Positions 17,290-24,435 of a stretch of 43,421 bases of DNA are shown here, one piece after another. Within the stretch, counting starts at the first letter, position 1. Every line of letters begins with the position of its first letter. The notes under the pieces are model-generated. The model was not told the DNA's origin and did not search any database. It saw only the letters and a list, made by a program, of their open reading frames with translations. A program made the translations under genes and the position numbers. Source of the stretch: Mesorhizobium norvegicum (GTDB taxonomy: Bacteria > Pseudomonadota > Alphaproteobacteria > Rhizobiales > Rhizobiaceae); the NCBI RefSeq assembly GCF_004919685.1, contig NZ_SMYZ01000050.1, forward strand, positions 1 through 43,421. The letters are read 5' to 3'.

Positions 17290-18426
17290 TTACGGCTCGA
17301 CCGAAACCCGGATCTCATAGATGTCCGCGGCCTTGCCCTGCTTGTCGAAGTCGGAATTGATGGCAATCGTGCCGGCCGAGCCCGGACGCTTGTCGGGAAA
17401 CCGCACGTCGAACAGATATTCGTTCTGCTGCTGGCCGACCGCATAGCGCTTGCGGCCGCAGTCACCGAGTTCGCCGAAATTGCAGTCGACGGAAATCTGC
17501 GTCTCCTTGCCTTCTTCGGAGCGGGCAATGATGTCGAACACGGCATGTTTGCCGGCGAGCTTTTCCAGCACGCCCTGCCCGACATCGAAACTGATCGCCG
17601 AACCGGAGGCGCCCGAACGGATGCGCAGGAACGACCCGGTGTCGTCCTTCATCACTTCGGCCTTGGCGTCCGACGGGGCGCTGACATGCGACGCATCGGC
17701 CGGCGAAAACACGTTGATCCAGTCGCGCGCCTGGTCCGCGTCACCGGGCTTTGCCGGGCCGCTATCGGCCGGTGTGAAATCGTCGTCATCGACGGTCGGC
17801 GGCGCTTGCGGCGGGGCGGTATCGAGCTGCGCCTGTGTCTTGAAGACGCCGGTCTGCATGGCGAAAAACAGGCCGATGCCGACAGCGGCAAGCAGCGTCA
17901 CGGTCAGGAAGATGGCGGTCAGCGGCAGACGACGCCCTCGAATGCGCCGTTCATCGCGATCGGGCGCCACTTCCGTCGCGATGCCGGCCGAGGCCGGAGC
18001 CGACATGTCGATGGCCGGAGCGCCGGGAAGAGTGGCATCCGGCATGATGTCGGGAACGACGGGCAGCACGCGCGAGCGCGGCGCATCGGAAGCGGATTGC
18101 ACGGGCCCATCGACGACAGCGGGTGACGGTGCCTGTTGGCCGATTTCGACCGCAGGCGCCGAGTCTGCACCAAGCTCGACCGCCGGTGCCTCGCCTTGCG
18201 GGCCGACATCCGGCACCGCCGGCAGGAACTCGGATTCGATTTCGGTGATTTTCGCCTGGATCGCCTTGCGGCGCTTGATGGCGACTTCCACGGTCACGCC
18301 GGGGTTGGCCTGAAGCGCGCGATCAAGCGCGCCAAAAGCCGCGCGATAGACCCTTTCGCGGAACGCGCGGTCCTCGGCATTGCCTTTCTCCAAGGCGTTC
18401 CGGATCGCTTTTTCGATCGCGTCCAA
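17290..18426 (-). CDS. Single-span membrane protein with periplasmic C-terminal domain, hypothetical
   Basis: A 378 aa protein with no named family I recognise. A charged N-terminal helical region (1-65, starting MDAIEKAIRNALEKG) is followed by a Pro/Ala-rich linker (about 66-160). A basic RRIRGRRLP stop-transfer cluster and one membrane helix at about 167-190 come next. The C-terminal domain (about 225-378) should be periplasmic, has a Cys pair (VDCNFGELGDCG) and alternates like a beta-sandwich, ending DIYEIRVSVEP. The topology resembles an envelope sensor or scaffold; that is inference. It converges on the DNA ligase with only 12 bases between stops. Confidence 0.8.
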   Translation of the reverse strand: MDAIEKAIRNALEKGNAEDRAFRERVYRAAFGALDRALQANPGVTVEVAIKRRKAIQAKITEIESEFLPAVPDVGPQGEAPAVELGADSAPAVEIGQQAPSPAVVDGPVQSASDAPRSRVLPVVPDIMPDATLPGAPAIDMSAPASAGIATEVAPDRDERRIRGRRLPLTAIFLTVTLLAAVGIGLFFAMQTGVFKTQAQLDTAPPQAPPTVDDDDFTPADSGPAKPGDADQARDWINVFSPADASHVSAPSDAKAEVMKDDTGSFLRIRSGASGSAISFDVGQGVLEKLAGKHAVFDIIARSEEGKETQISVDCNFGELGDCGRKRYAVGQQQNEYLFDVRFPDKRPGSAGTIAINSDFDKQGKAADIYEIRVSVEP

Positions 18427-18757
18427 GCGGGTCCCTCTGTCCGTTCGCCAACCTTGCCGTGATCGTTAGCCGCAGGCGACCAATCAATCAACGGGCGAGC
18501 GGCGCATTCTGCCTTGGAGAGGTGTCCAAAGTCCATGCCGGCGCTGTTCCGACAACAAAATCAGCATGTTTCACCGATTTTCACGCGCAGGAGACGCGCG
18601 CCATGCGGAGTTATGACTTGGCAACCGGTTGGCAAACAACGCGGCGGCCGGCTTTCGACGGCGGCACGACACCCTCGCATGAATTGCCAAGTCCCATCTT
18701 GAATTCGCGGCCGGTTGCGTCTATCACCCCCGCATCTTGGAGGTCTTGGCCTCCTGG
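18427..18757. other. 331-base intergenic region
   Basis: No convincing gene. Short plus-strand readings here lack ribosome sites and recognisable products. The left end should hold the promoter of the minus-strand membrane protein; the right end holds a good promoter for tRNA-Thr (18698-18726). Confidence 0.6.
18698..18726 (+). promoter_or_regulatory. Sigma-70 type promoter of tRNA-Thr
   Basis: CTTGAA (18698-18703), a 17-base spacer and CTATCA (18721-18726) match the rhizobial consensus CTTGAC-N17-CTATAT closely. The predicted start of transcription is near 18733, about 25 bases before the tRNA 5' end. Confidence 0.65.
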
Positions 18758-18833
18758 GCCGCTTTAGCTCAGTTGGTAGAGCACCGCATTCGTAATGCGG
18801 GGGTCGCGTGTTCGAGTCACGCAAGCGGCACCA
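18758..18833 (+). tRNA. tRNA-Thr (anticodon CGT)
   Basis: A 76-base cloverleaf with encoded CCA. The acceptor stem GCCGCTT pairs with AAGCGGC; the D arm is GCTC-AGTTGGTA-GAGC. The anticodon stem-loop CCGCA-TTCGTAA-TGCGG gives anticodon CGT (reads ACG), and the T arm is GCGTG-TTCGAGT-CACGC. All stems are intact. Confidence 0.97.
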
Positions 18834-18979
18834 CTCCCCCCAAAGGAACAGGCGATAGCACCCTCACCGGGCTAAGTCTCTTGTGCCCGGCCTCCCGCTT
18901 CTTTGTCGATTGTCTCCGCTGAATGCTTTGCCGGACAGGATTGGTGTCTCCTGATGGTCTGACAGCATCCTGGAAAGGT

Positions 18980-19055
18980 TGGAGGCCTCGCCTCGGGATC
19001 GAACCGAGGCTTCAGAGATTTGCAGTCTCCAGCGTAGCCGCTCCGCCACGAGGCC
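18980..19055 (-). tRNA. tRNA-Cys (anticodon GCA)
   Basis: On the minus strand the acceptor GGCCTCG pairs with CGAGGCC, followed by discriminator T and encoded CCA. The anticodon stem-loop GGAGA-CTGCAAA-TCTCT gives GCA; D arm GCG-GAGCGGCTA-CGC. The T arm can be drawn with six base pairs (CCTCGG with CCGAGG around TTCGATC) rather than five, which makes the gene 76 bases long. The discriminator U and GCA anticodon are the known CysRS identity elements. Confidence 0.93.
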
Positions 19056-19253
19056 ATCGTCGTCCAAGTAGCCGCCAAATATTTACGGAAAGGTTAAGAC
19101 CGAAGCGATGGATCGGACCGCCCCGACACGTTCGGCTGGCGTTCGGGAGACACTCTGCTGGTGCAAAGGATTGCGATGCCGGCGAAGCACATCTGCCATT
19201 GTCGAGACCCCAGTTTGATGTGAAACTCGTGGCCTCAGCATGGGAGGTCAAAA

Positions 19254-19442
19254 ATGCCCAACAATTTCAAGACCGGAGACGTCGTCAAGCTGAAATCCGG
19301 AGGCCCCAGGATGACGGTCAGCGATGGCGCGGCCTCGGGCATGTATCTGTGCCACTGGTTCAATCGCGAGGGCGAAGTGTGGACCCCGCAACATGCCGGG
19401 TTCAAGCCTGAACAACTGGTTGCGGCCGACCAATCCGACTAG
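19254..19442 (+). CDS. YodC-like DUF2158 protein
   Basis: A 62 aa protein matching the DUF2158/YodC pattern: FKTGDVVKLKSGGPRMTV near the start, then MYLCHWFNREGEV and a closing FKPEQLV. The fold is expected to be a small SH3-like barrel; no function is established for the family. GGGAGG lies 6 bases before the ATG, a strong ribosome site. A terminator-like hairpin follows at once (19441-19478), so it is probably monocistronic. Confidence 0.85.
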   Translation: MPNNFKTGDVVKLKSGGPRMTVSDGAASGMYLCHWFNREGEVWTPQHAGFKPEQLVAADQSD

Positions 19443-19490
19443 AGCCTGTTCCATCCAGATGGAATCGGGATGGGCTCTATTTGTTTGTTC
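19441..19490 (+). terminator. Terminator-like hairpin after the DUF2158 gene
   Basis: AGAGCC (19441-19446) pairs with GGCTCT (19473-19478), and an inner stem TTCCA/TGGAA surrounds TCCAGA. The T-rich tract ATTTGTTTGTTC follows. The position directly at the stop codon supports termination; the two-part stem may also mark a small rhizobial repeat. Confidence 0.55.
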
Positions 19491-19606
19491 GAGCACGAAC
19501 GGATCAGCACGCGCGACCGACGGATTTTTCGGGTCGCGGCGTTTAACGGTTGAAGCGTGATGGCGGCACAGGCCGTCTGCAACGCGCCAACCCGGAGACG
19601 CAAAGC

Positions 19607-20041
19607 ATGATCAGCCGTTCGATATCAGTCGTTGCCTTGAGTTTGCAGGCCGTTGCGGCTTTCGCCCAGACAACGACACCGCCCCCCGCACCGCCGACCG
19701 CCGCGCCGGTTGCCGCGCCAAGCGCCTCGGGGGTCAGGTCCGACATCACGCTGGCCAAATTCCAGAAGCGGCGCGAGAAGGCGATCATGGCGGCCGACAC
19801 GGACGGCGACGGCAAGATCAGCCTGCTGGAGTGGACGGCCTTTCAGGCGAAGCGCAACGTCAAGGGCGACCCCACCAAATCCTTCGCGCGGATCGATTCC
19901 AACCATGACGGCTTCATCGACCGCGCCGAACTCGATGCCTTCTTCGCCAAGCGCTTCGCCCGGCTGGACAAGAATGCCGACGGCATTTTGACGGCCGACG
20001 AACTGCCGGGCCACAAAACCGCTCCCAAACAGGAGCAATGA
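19607..20041 (+). CDS. Exported EF-hand calcium-binding protein
   Basis: Protein of 144 aa with a signal peptide (residues 1-20, VVALSLQAVAAFAQ) and a Pro/Ala linker. Three EF-hand loops follow: DTDGDGKISLLE (64-75), DSNHDGFIDRAE (97-108) and DKNADGILTADE (121-132). Each keeps the 1-3-5 acidic/polar positions and the terminal Glu, so it should bind Ca2+ or a similar cation in the periplasm. The ATG at 19607 makes the signal peptide start cleanly; the longer in-frame reading from 19550 adds a hydrophilic stretch. The sigma-factor gene begins 45 bases later, so it may belong to the same unit as the sigma/anti-sigma/metal-sensor genes. Confidence 0.88.
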   Translation: MISRSISVVALSLQAVAAFAQTTTPPPAPPTAAPVAAPSASGVRSDITLAKFQKRREKAIMAADTDGDGKISLLEWTAFQAKRNVKGDPTKSFARIDSNHDGFIDRAELDAFFAKRFARLDKNADGILTADELPGHKTAPKQEQ

Positions 20042-20086
20042 CCAAGAGGCAATGACGCGCGATGAACATCGGGAGTGCGCCGACTG

Positions 20087-20626
20087 ATGGCTGCGGATCC
20101 GGACGAGGAGCTGGTTCGCCGTGTCGGCGCCGGCGATCCCGCAGCCGTGCAAGCCCTGGTCGCGCGCAAGTTGCCGCGCATCCTGGCGCTTGCCGTGCGC
20201 ATGCTCGGCGATGCCGCGGAGGCCGAGGATGTCGCACAGGAAACTTTTGTCCGGATCTGGCGTCATGCCGCGGGCTGGCGGCGCGGCAATGCGCGCTTCG
20301 ACAGCTGGGTCCACCGGGTGACGCTGAACCTGTGCTACGACCGGCTGCGCCGGCGCCGCGAATGGGTGACAGACGAGGTGCCGGACGTCGCCGATCCTGC
20401 GCCGCTTCCCGATGCTCATCCCGGGGAAGAAGCTCATCGGGTCGAACAGGCGCTGCAACGCATCGCGCCGCGCCAGCGCGAGGCGGTCATCCTGGTCTAC
20501 TATCAGGAGATGTCCAACATAGAGGCGGCTGCGACCTTGGAGATCAGCGTCGATGCCTTGGAAAGCCTGCTTGCGCGCGGCCGGCGGTCGCTGCAGACGA
20601 TCCTGGCCAGGGATGGCGCCGATTGA
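20087..20626 (+). CDS. ECF-family RNA polymerase sigma factor
   Basis: Sigma factor of 179 aa with the two-domain ECF layout. Region 2 (about 25-95) has AEDVAQETFVRIWRHA and FDSWVHRVTLNLCYDRLRR. Region 4 (about 120-175) has LQRIAPRQREAVILVYYQE and the helix-turn-helix MSNIEAAATLEISVDALESL. It should direct polymerase to stress promoters when released from a membrane anti-sigma factor. The ATG at 20087 has GGGAG 11 bases upstream; a GTG at 20075 (adding MRRL) is the alternative. The two genes downstream encode an anti-sigma-like membrane protein and a periplasmic metal-sensor-like protein, an order like the CnrYXH logic of metal-resistant bacteria. Confidence 0.9.
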   Translation: MAADPDEELVRRVGAGDPAAVQALVARKLPRILALAVRMLGDAAEAEDVAQETFVRIWRHAAGWRRGNARFDSWVHRVTLNLCYDRLRRRREWVTDEVPDVADPAPLPDAHPGEEAHRVEQALQRIAPRQREAVILVYYQEMSNIEAAATLEISVDALESLLARGRRSLQTILARDGAD

Positions 20627-20749
20627 GTGAGCACCGGGCCAGCACCAACGCGCAACGGCCATCGCGCCTTGCAGGCGCCGCCTGGTGGCCGGTTGTTGTC
20701 GTTCCGACACCGCGCGGGCACGCGGTACTGACGGGCAAGGGGAAGACAC

Positions 20750-21202
20750 ATGGCTGAAGGGTCCAGGAACGAACCGGCAATGGATGCCGAGCGCTTTGCC
20801 GCCCTGGCTGCGGCCTATGGCGGTGACTTGCGGCGATGGCCCGAGGCTGAGCGGATGGCCGGCACGATCTTTGCCGCAAGCGAAGCGGGCGAGGCCATTT
20901 TGAAGCATGCCGGGACACTCGACGCGCTGCTTGACAGCTACCGCGTCGACGCTCCCGGCCAAGCCCTGCACGGCAGCATCCTGCAGGCCGCCGGCCGGCA
21001 CCTCATCCAGCGCCGGCGTCAGCGGTTCTGGTGGCTGGGGCTGGGACTTGCCGGCATTGGTCTGGCCGGCGCCGTGGCAGGACTGGCCCTGGTGGCCATC
21101 GTCACGCCCGAGGTCCAGCCGGACCACACTGTGCTGGATGCCAATGTGACGGCATTTGGCGATGCCGGCCCCGATGCCGAGAACGGTGAGGAAAACCTAT
21201 GA
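20750..21202 (+). CDS. Putative anti-sigma membrane protein
   Basis: A 150 aa protein with a cytoplasmic N-terminal domain (1-90) containing DAERFAALAAAYGGDLRRWPE, a pattern seen in small alphaproteobacterial proteins beside ECF sigma genes. One membrane helix lies at about 94-118, after the basic QRRRQRF, with a short acidic periplasmic tail. The position right after the ECF sigma gene and the one-span topology suggest an anti-sigma factor; there is no zinc-binding HxxxCxxC motif, so it is not a ZAS-type anti-sigma. It is 123 bases from the sigma gene and overlaps the next gene by 4 bases (ATGA at 21199-21202). Function is inferred from context. Confidence 0.7.
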   Translation: MAEGSRNEPAMDAERFAALAAAYGGDLRRWPEAERMAGTIFAASEAGEAILKHAGTLDALLDSYRVDAPGQALHGSILQAAGRHLIQRRRQRFWWLGLGLAGIGLAGAVAGLALVAIVTPEVQPDHTVLDANVTAFGDAGPDAENGEENL

Positions 21203-21660
21203 GCCCGCGCTGGATTCGTGGTCTGGTCATTGCTTCCGTGGTGCTGAACGTCTTTCTTGCAGGCGCATTTGTCGGTGGTGCGGTCTGGCTGAGAAATGCC
21301 AAAGCCGGCGCGGGTGTCTCGCTGGAATCGGCTGGCCGACAGCTTCCCAACCAGGACCGCAAGGCGTTCCGCCAGGCGCTGCACCAGGTTCGCGTGGAGT
21401 CCCGACAGATCATTCTCGATGGCCAGCAGGCCAGGCAGGAGGCAGCGGACCTGTTGCAGCAGCCTGTCATGGACAAGGCCGCCTTGTCGGCCGCCCTGGA
21501 GCGGGTGCGCAGCGCCGACGTGGCGATGCGCACCCGGCTTGAACAGGCCATTGTCGACTTCGCGGCGAACACATCACCCGAAAACCGGAGCGTGCTGGCA
21601 CAGGCATTGCAGCGCCATATGGAACGCCGCGCCGCCGTTGCGCCAAAAAAATCGCCATGA
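21199..21660 (+). CDS. Periplasmic heavy-metal sensor-like protein (CnrX/ZraP class)
   Basis: A 153 aa protein anchored by an N-terminal helix (about 7-31), with an all-helical periplasmic domain. That domain carries the family hallmarks LPNQDRKAFRQAL and ALERVRSADVAMRTRLEQAIVDF, as in the metal-sensor/resistance family that includes CnrX and ZraP. CnrX uses His/Glu/Met sites to sense Co and Ni and controls release of an ECF sigma factor through CnrY. Here the domain has few His residues, so the ligand might not be a transition metal. It overlaps the putative anti-sigma gene by 4 bases, supporting a sensor/anti-sigma complex. Confidence 0.8.
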   Translation: MSPRWIRGLVIASVVLNVFLAGAFVGGAVWLRNAKAGAGVSLESAGRQLPNQDRKAFRQALHQVRVESRQIILDGQQARQEAADLLQQPVMDKAALSAALERVRSADVAMRTRLEQAIVDFAANTSPENRSVLAQALQRHMERRAAVAPKKSP

Positions 21661-21772
21661 CGACCAACGGAAAAGGCCGGAGACGCCGTTTAACGAAGAG
21701 AAGGGACAAGCCTGCCCGATCGCACCATGCGGGGCGGCCATCTTCATCATCGAAAGCACTCGGAGTCCAATT

Positions 21773-22060
21773 ATGAGTCGCCTGAAAAACTATGCAGCAG
21801 CCGCTATCCTGGCCCTCAGCGGAACGGTCGTGACAGCCACCGCGTCCAGCGCAATGCCCGTCGTGTCCGTTGCCCAGCCGGCCGCCCCGGCACTGGTCGA
21901 GCATGTCCGCTGGGGCTGCGGCATCGGCTGGCACCCGAACCGCTGGGGCCGCTGCGTGCCGAACGGCGTCGTCATCGTGCGCCCGCGCTACCACTACTGG
22001 CACGCTCCCGTCTACGTCCGGCATCCGCATCATCACTGGCGCCATTGGCACCATTACTGA
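21773..22060 (+). CDS. His-rich exported small protein
   Basis: A 95 aa protein with a cleavable signal peptide (about 1-27, ending ASSA) and no assigned function. The mature part contains GCGIGWHPNRWGRCVPNG, a two-cysteine block I recognise from several small exported rhizobial proteins. It ends in a tail with nine His among 22 residues mixed with Trp and Tyr, a plausible metal-binding tail. It follows the metal-sensor-like gene by 112 bases on the same strand and could be in its regulon. A 10-bp hairpin follows the gene. Confidence 0.8.
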   Translation: MSRLKNYAAAAILALSGTVVTATASSAMPVVSVAQPAAPALVEHVRWGCGIGWHPNRWGRCVPNGVVIVRPRYHYWHAPVYVRHPHHHWRHWHHY

Positions 22061-22070
22061 TCAAAGCGCC

Positions 22071-22102
22071 GCGGGGCCAGGCACCCTTCAGGCTGGCCCC
22101 GC
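22071..22102 (+). terminator. Strong GC hairpin after the His-rich protein gene
   Basis: GCGGGGCCAG (22071-22080) pairs perfectly with CTGGCCCCGC (22093-22102) around a 12-base loop, 10 bases after the stop codon. There is no T run, so it may be a processing or stabilising hairpin rather than a classical terminator. Confidence 0.5.
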
Positions 22103-22219
22103 GTGAGCGCTGGCGCACCGGACAATCCTGCAGGCCAGCCCCTAGTTAAGGTTAAATTCACTATAGATTTGTTCTTGACGCGCAAATAATCGAAGAGTTT
22201 CCCGAAACTATGCTCAGGC

Positions 22220-23980
22220 ATGTTCATGGGAAAATCTGTGGCTCAGCTTCAAATCCTTGGACGGATGCTCTGCCATCCGCTGACGCTGGCCGTGGTCAGC
22301 CTTGCCGGCGTTTTTGCCGCCGGACGGGCCGAGCATGAATGGCTGTCGGTGCCGTTCTCACTGGCGCTGGTGTCGGCCCTTGCCGGATTTCTGTTCCTGG
22401 CTTCGGGACGCCTGGCCTTTTCCGTCTATCTCGGCTGGATGGGCATTGCCTTCATCACCGTGGTTTCGGCGATCAAGTTCAGGATGAAGGGGTTTTCACT
22501 GCACTTCTACGACGCGGTCTTCGTGTCGAGGGATCCGGAAGTGTACCGCTTCCTGCTCGGCTCCTATCTCCATCTCATCTTGCCGGTTGTCATTGCCCTG
22601 GGGCTCGGCATTGCGGCGGGGATCCTTCTGTTTCGAATCGATCGAAAGGTCGGCTGGCCGGTGTCGGCACGCGTCCTGATCATGGCGGTGCTCCTCGCCC
22701 TGGTACCGCTGACCTTTCCGGCCGAGGCATCGAAGGACCGCTATTTCTACTACATGCAGGGCCGGCATATGTCGGCCTTCTTCGTCTCGCTGCTGGATCT
22801 GCACAATCTGGTCGTCGAGCCAGCCTTCGAGAAGCGGCTGCAGGCGGTCGCGCCGCAATCGCCTTTCTCTGATACGGTCGACTGCGGTGACCGGGCGAAC
22901 CTTCCCGACATTTTCTTCGTGCTCAGCGAAAGCCAGTCCGATCCCGGCTATTTTCCGCAGGTCAGCAATGGCGCGGGCTTCCTGCAGAGGTTCGCACCCG
23001 GGGCCGGCACGCCTCATCCGATGCAGGTCGAGACGTTTGGCGGCGGCACCTGGATCACCAATTTGTCGCTGATGACCGGTCTGTCGGCCACCGATTTCGG
23101 CTGGCGAAGCCCCTATCTGACGATCACCTTGCAGGACGAGGTCGCCGGCGCCTTGCCGGAGGTGCTGGCGCGTTGCGGCTATCGGACGGCGGTGATGACG
23201 CCGATGGACTTTTCGTTCGTCAATGAAGGGCCGTTCCTGAAATCGATCGGTTTCGAGACCGTGCTCGACATCAAGGACATCGCCGCGCCCTTCTATCACC
23301 TGCGCGACAACTTCTACTATCACGCAGCCGAGGCGTTCATCGCCAGGCACCATAGGGAAGACGGCCGCCCGCTGTTCCTCGAAATCCAGACCATGTTCCC
23401 GCACTCACCCTATGAGGGGCGGATGGAGCCCGAGCTGAAGGTCGAGGGCGAGCCTTTCTCGGACGATTTCCAGGCCAATGAATATCTGCGCCGGATGGCG
23501 GTGGCGCGCGGCGATTTCCAGGATTTCCTCGACAACAGGCAAGCGGATGCCAGCCAGCGCGGCGCCGTGGTGCTCGAATTCGGCGATCACCAGTCGGCGG
23601 CGACCAAGCCGTTCGTCGACGCAATTGCCGGCGACGACGCATTGGCGAGCCCTGGCTCGCTTGCCTATCGCACCTTCTACACGCTCACCACCTTCAACCA
23701 TGAGCTGCGCCATCCGATGCCTGACATGACGCCGCTCGACGTCGGCTTTCTCAGCGCCAGCCTGCTCGACGCCGCCGGCCTGCCGATGTCGCCTGTCATG
23801 GCCGATCTCGTGCGCCTGCGCGACCATTGCGGCGGCAAGTTCCATGGCTGCAAGGACAGAGCCGAAGTGGATGCGCATCTGCGCCGGCGCGTCGATTCAG
23901 GCCTGCTGCATCTGTTCCCTGAAGCGGTGCCGTTGCATGGGCTGGCGCCATCGCTCCAGTCCGCGGACGCCACCCGTTAG
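22220..23980 (+). CDS. Membrane sulfatase-fold transferase (LtaS/OpgB/CgmB-like)
   Basis: A 586 aa protein with about five N-terminal membrane spans (within residues 15-170) and a periplasmic alkaline-phosphatase/sulfatase-fold domain (about 225-560). The likely nucleophile is Thr277 in GGGTWITNLSLMTGL. Metal-binding positions include the ESQSDP segment near 235 and EFGDHQSAA in the C-terminal part. This layout is that of lipoteichoic-acid synthase and the Gram-negative phosphoglycerol or phosphoethanolamine transferases. In rhizobia a relative (CgmB) adds phosphoglycerol to cyclic beta-glucans. The substrate here is unknown. It is a single gene with 159 bases upstream that include the AT-rich TTAAGGTTAAATTCACTATA. 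Confidence 0.8.
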   Translation: MFMGKSVAQLQILGRMLCHPLTLAVVSLAGVFAAGRAEHEWLSVPFSLALVSALAGFLFLASGRLAFSVYLGWMGIAFITVVSAIKFRMKGFSLHFYDAVFVSRDPEVYRFLLGSYLHLILPVVIALGLGIAAGILLFRIDRKVGWPVSARVLIMAVLLALVPLTFPAEASKDRYFYYMQGRHMSAFFVSLLDLHNLVVEPAFEKRLQAVAPQSPFSDTVDCGDRANLPDIFFVLSESQSDPGYFPQVSNGAGFLQRFAPGAGTPHPMQVETFGGGTWITNLSLMTGLSATDFGWRSPYLTITLQDEVAGALPEVLARCGYRTAVMTPMDFSFVNEGPFLKSIGFETVLDIKDIAAPFYHLRDNFYYHAAEAFIARHHREDGRPLFLEIQTMFPHSPYEGRMEPELKVEGEPFSDDFQANEYLRRMAVARGDFQDFLDNRQADASQRGAVVLEFGDHQSAATKPFVDAIAGDDALASPGSLAYRTFYTLTTFNHELRHPMPDMTPLDVGFLSASLLDAAGLPMSPVMADLVRLRDHCGGKFHGCKDRAEVDAHLRRRVDSGLLHLFPEAVPLHGLAPSLQSADATR

Positions 23981-24111
23981 ATTGGGTCCGGCCCCGCAAT
24001 CGCAACGGTCTTCAGCGCACCGCCCGCACACAACAACCTGAGAGCTTGCACGCCGGTTCAAATTGTCCCTACTTTCGAAGTCACCGATACCGAGGGACGG
24101 ACAGAGAACGA

Positions 24112-24405
24112 ATGGCACATTCCGCAACACTGTTTTTGCAAGACGACGTGGAATTCCGGAAGATCTACCTCGATGTATCGACAGAGGGGGTACGCATCCT
24201 CGGCCATGACATGGGTCCCAAAGTTGAGAAATTTTGGGGAGACGACGATTACGAGTTCTGGGTTGATGTGCCTACCCAGGCTCTCGCTCACCTCGCATTC
24301 GCACTTTTAAGAGATAAATATGCCAACGAAGAACGGGCCGTAGACAAGTTTCAGAAATTTTGCGCAGACAACGGGATCGAGCACACCTTTCGTTCCTTGG
24401 CATAG
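24112..24405 (+). CDS. Hypothetical 97 aa protein of lower GC content
   Basis: I do not recognise this protein. It is acidic and soluble, starts MAHSATLFLQDDVEFRKIYL, and has an aromatic block KFWGDDDYEFWVDV followed by two helices (QALAHLAFALLRDKY and RAVDKFQKFC). By hand count its GC is about 49 percent, clearly below its neighbours, and codons such as TTT and GGA are frequent, which suggests recent acquisition. The small size and fold-like pattern resemble orphan immunity-type proteins, but nothing shows that. It is 30 bases from the convergent iorB, at the left edge of the catabolic island. Confidence 0.65.
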   Translation: MAHSATLFLQDDVEFRKIYLDVSTEGVRILGHDMGPKVEKFWGDDDYEFWVDVPTQALAHLAFALLRDKYANEERAVDKFQKFCADNGIEHTFRSLA

Positions 24406-24435
24406 GATACACCGGCATAGAGGGTCTCGTTACCG

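Noticed and set aside
18867..18890. Hairpin CCGGGC/GCCCGG after tRNA-Thr
   Set aside because: Loop of 12 bases and no T run; too weak to call a terminator.
18758..19055. tRNA genes as an integration site for a mobile island
   Set aside because: No integrase, no direct repeat of the tRNA 3' ends seen, and neighbouring genes look chromosomal.
19512..19538. Hairpin CGCGACC/GGTCGCG upstream of the EF-hand gene
   Set aside because: Seven pairs with a 13-base loop and no T tract or promoter relation; not enough to assign a role.
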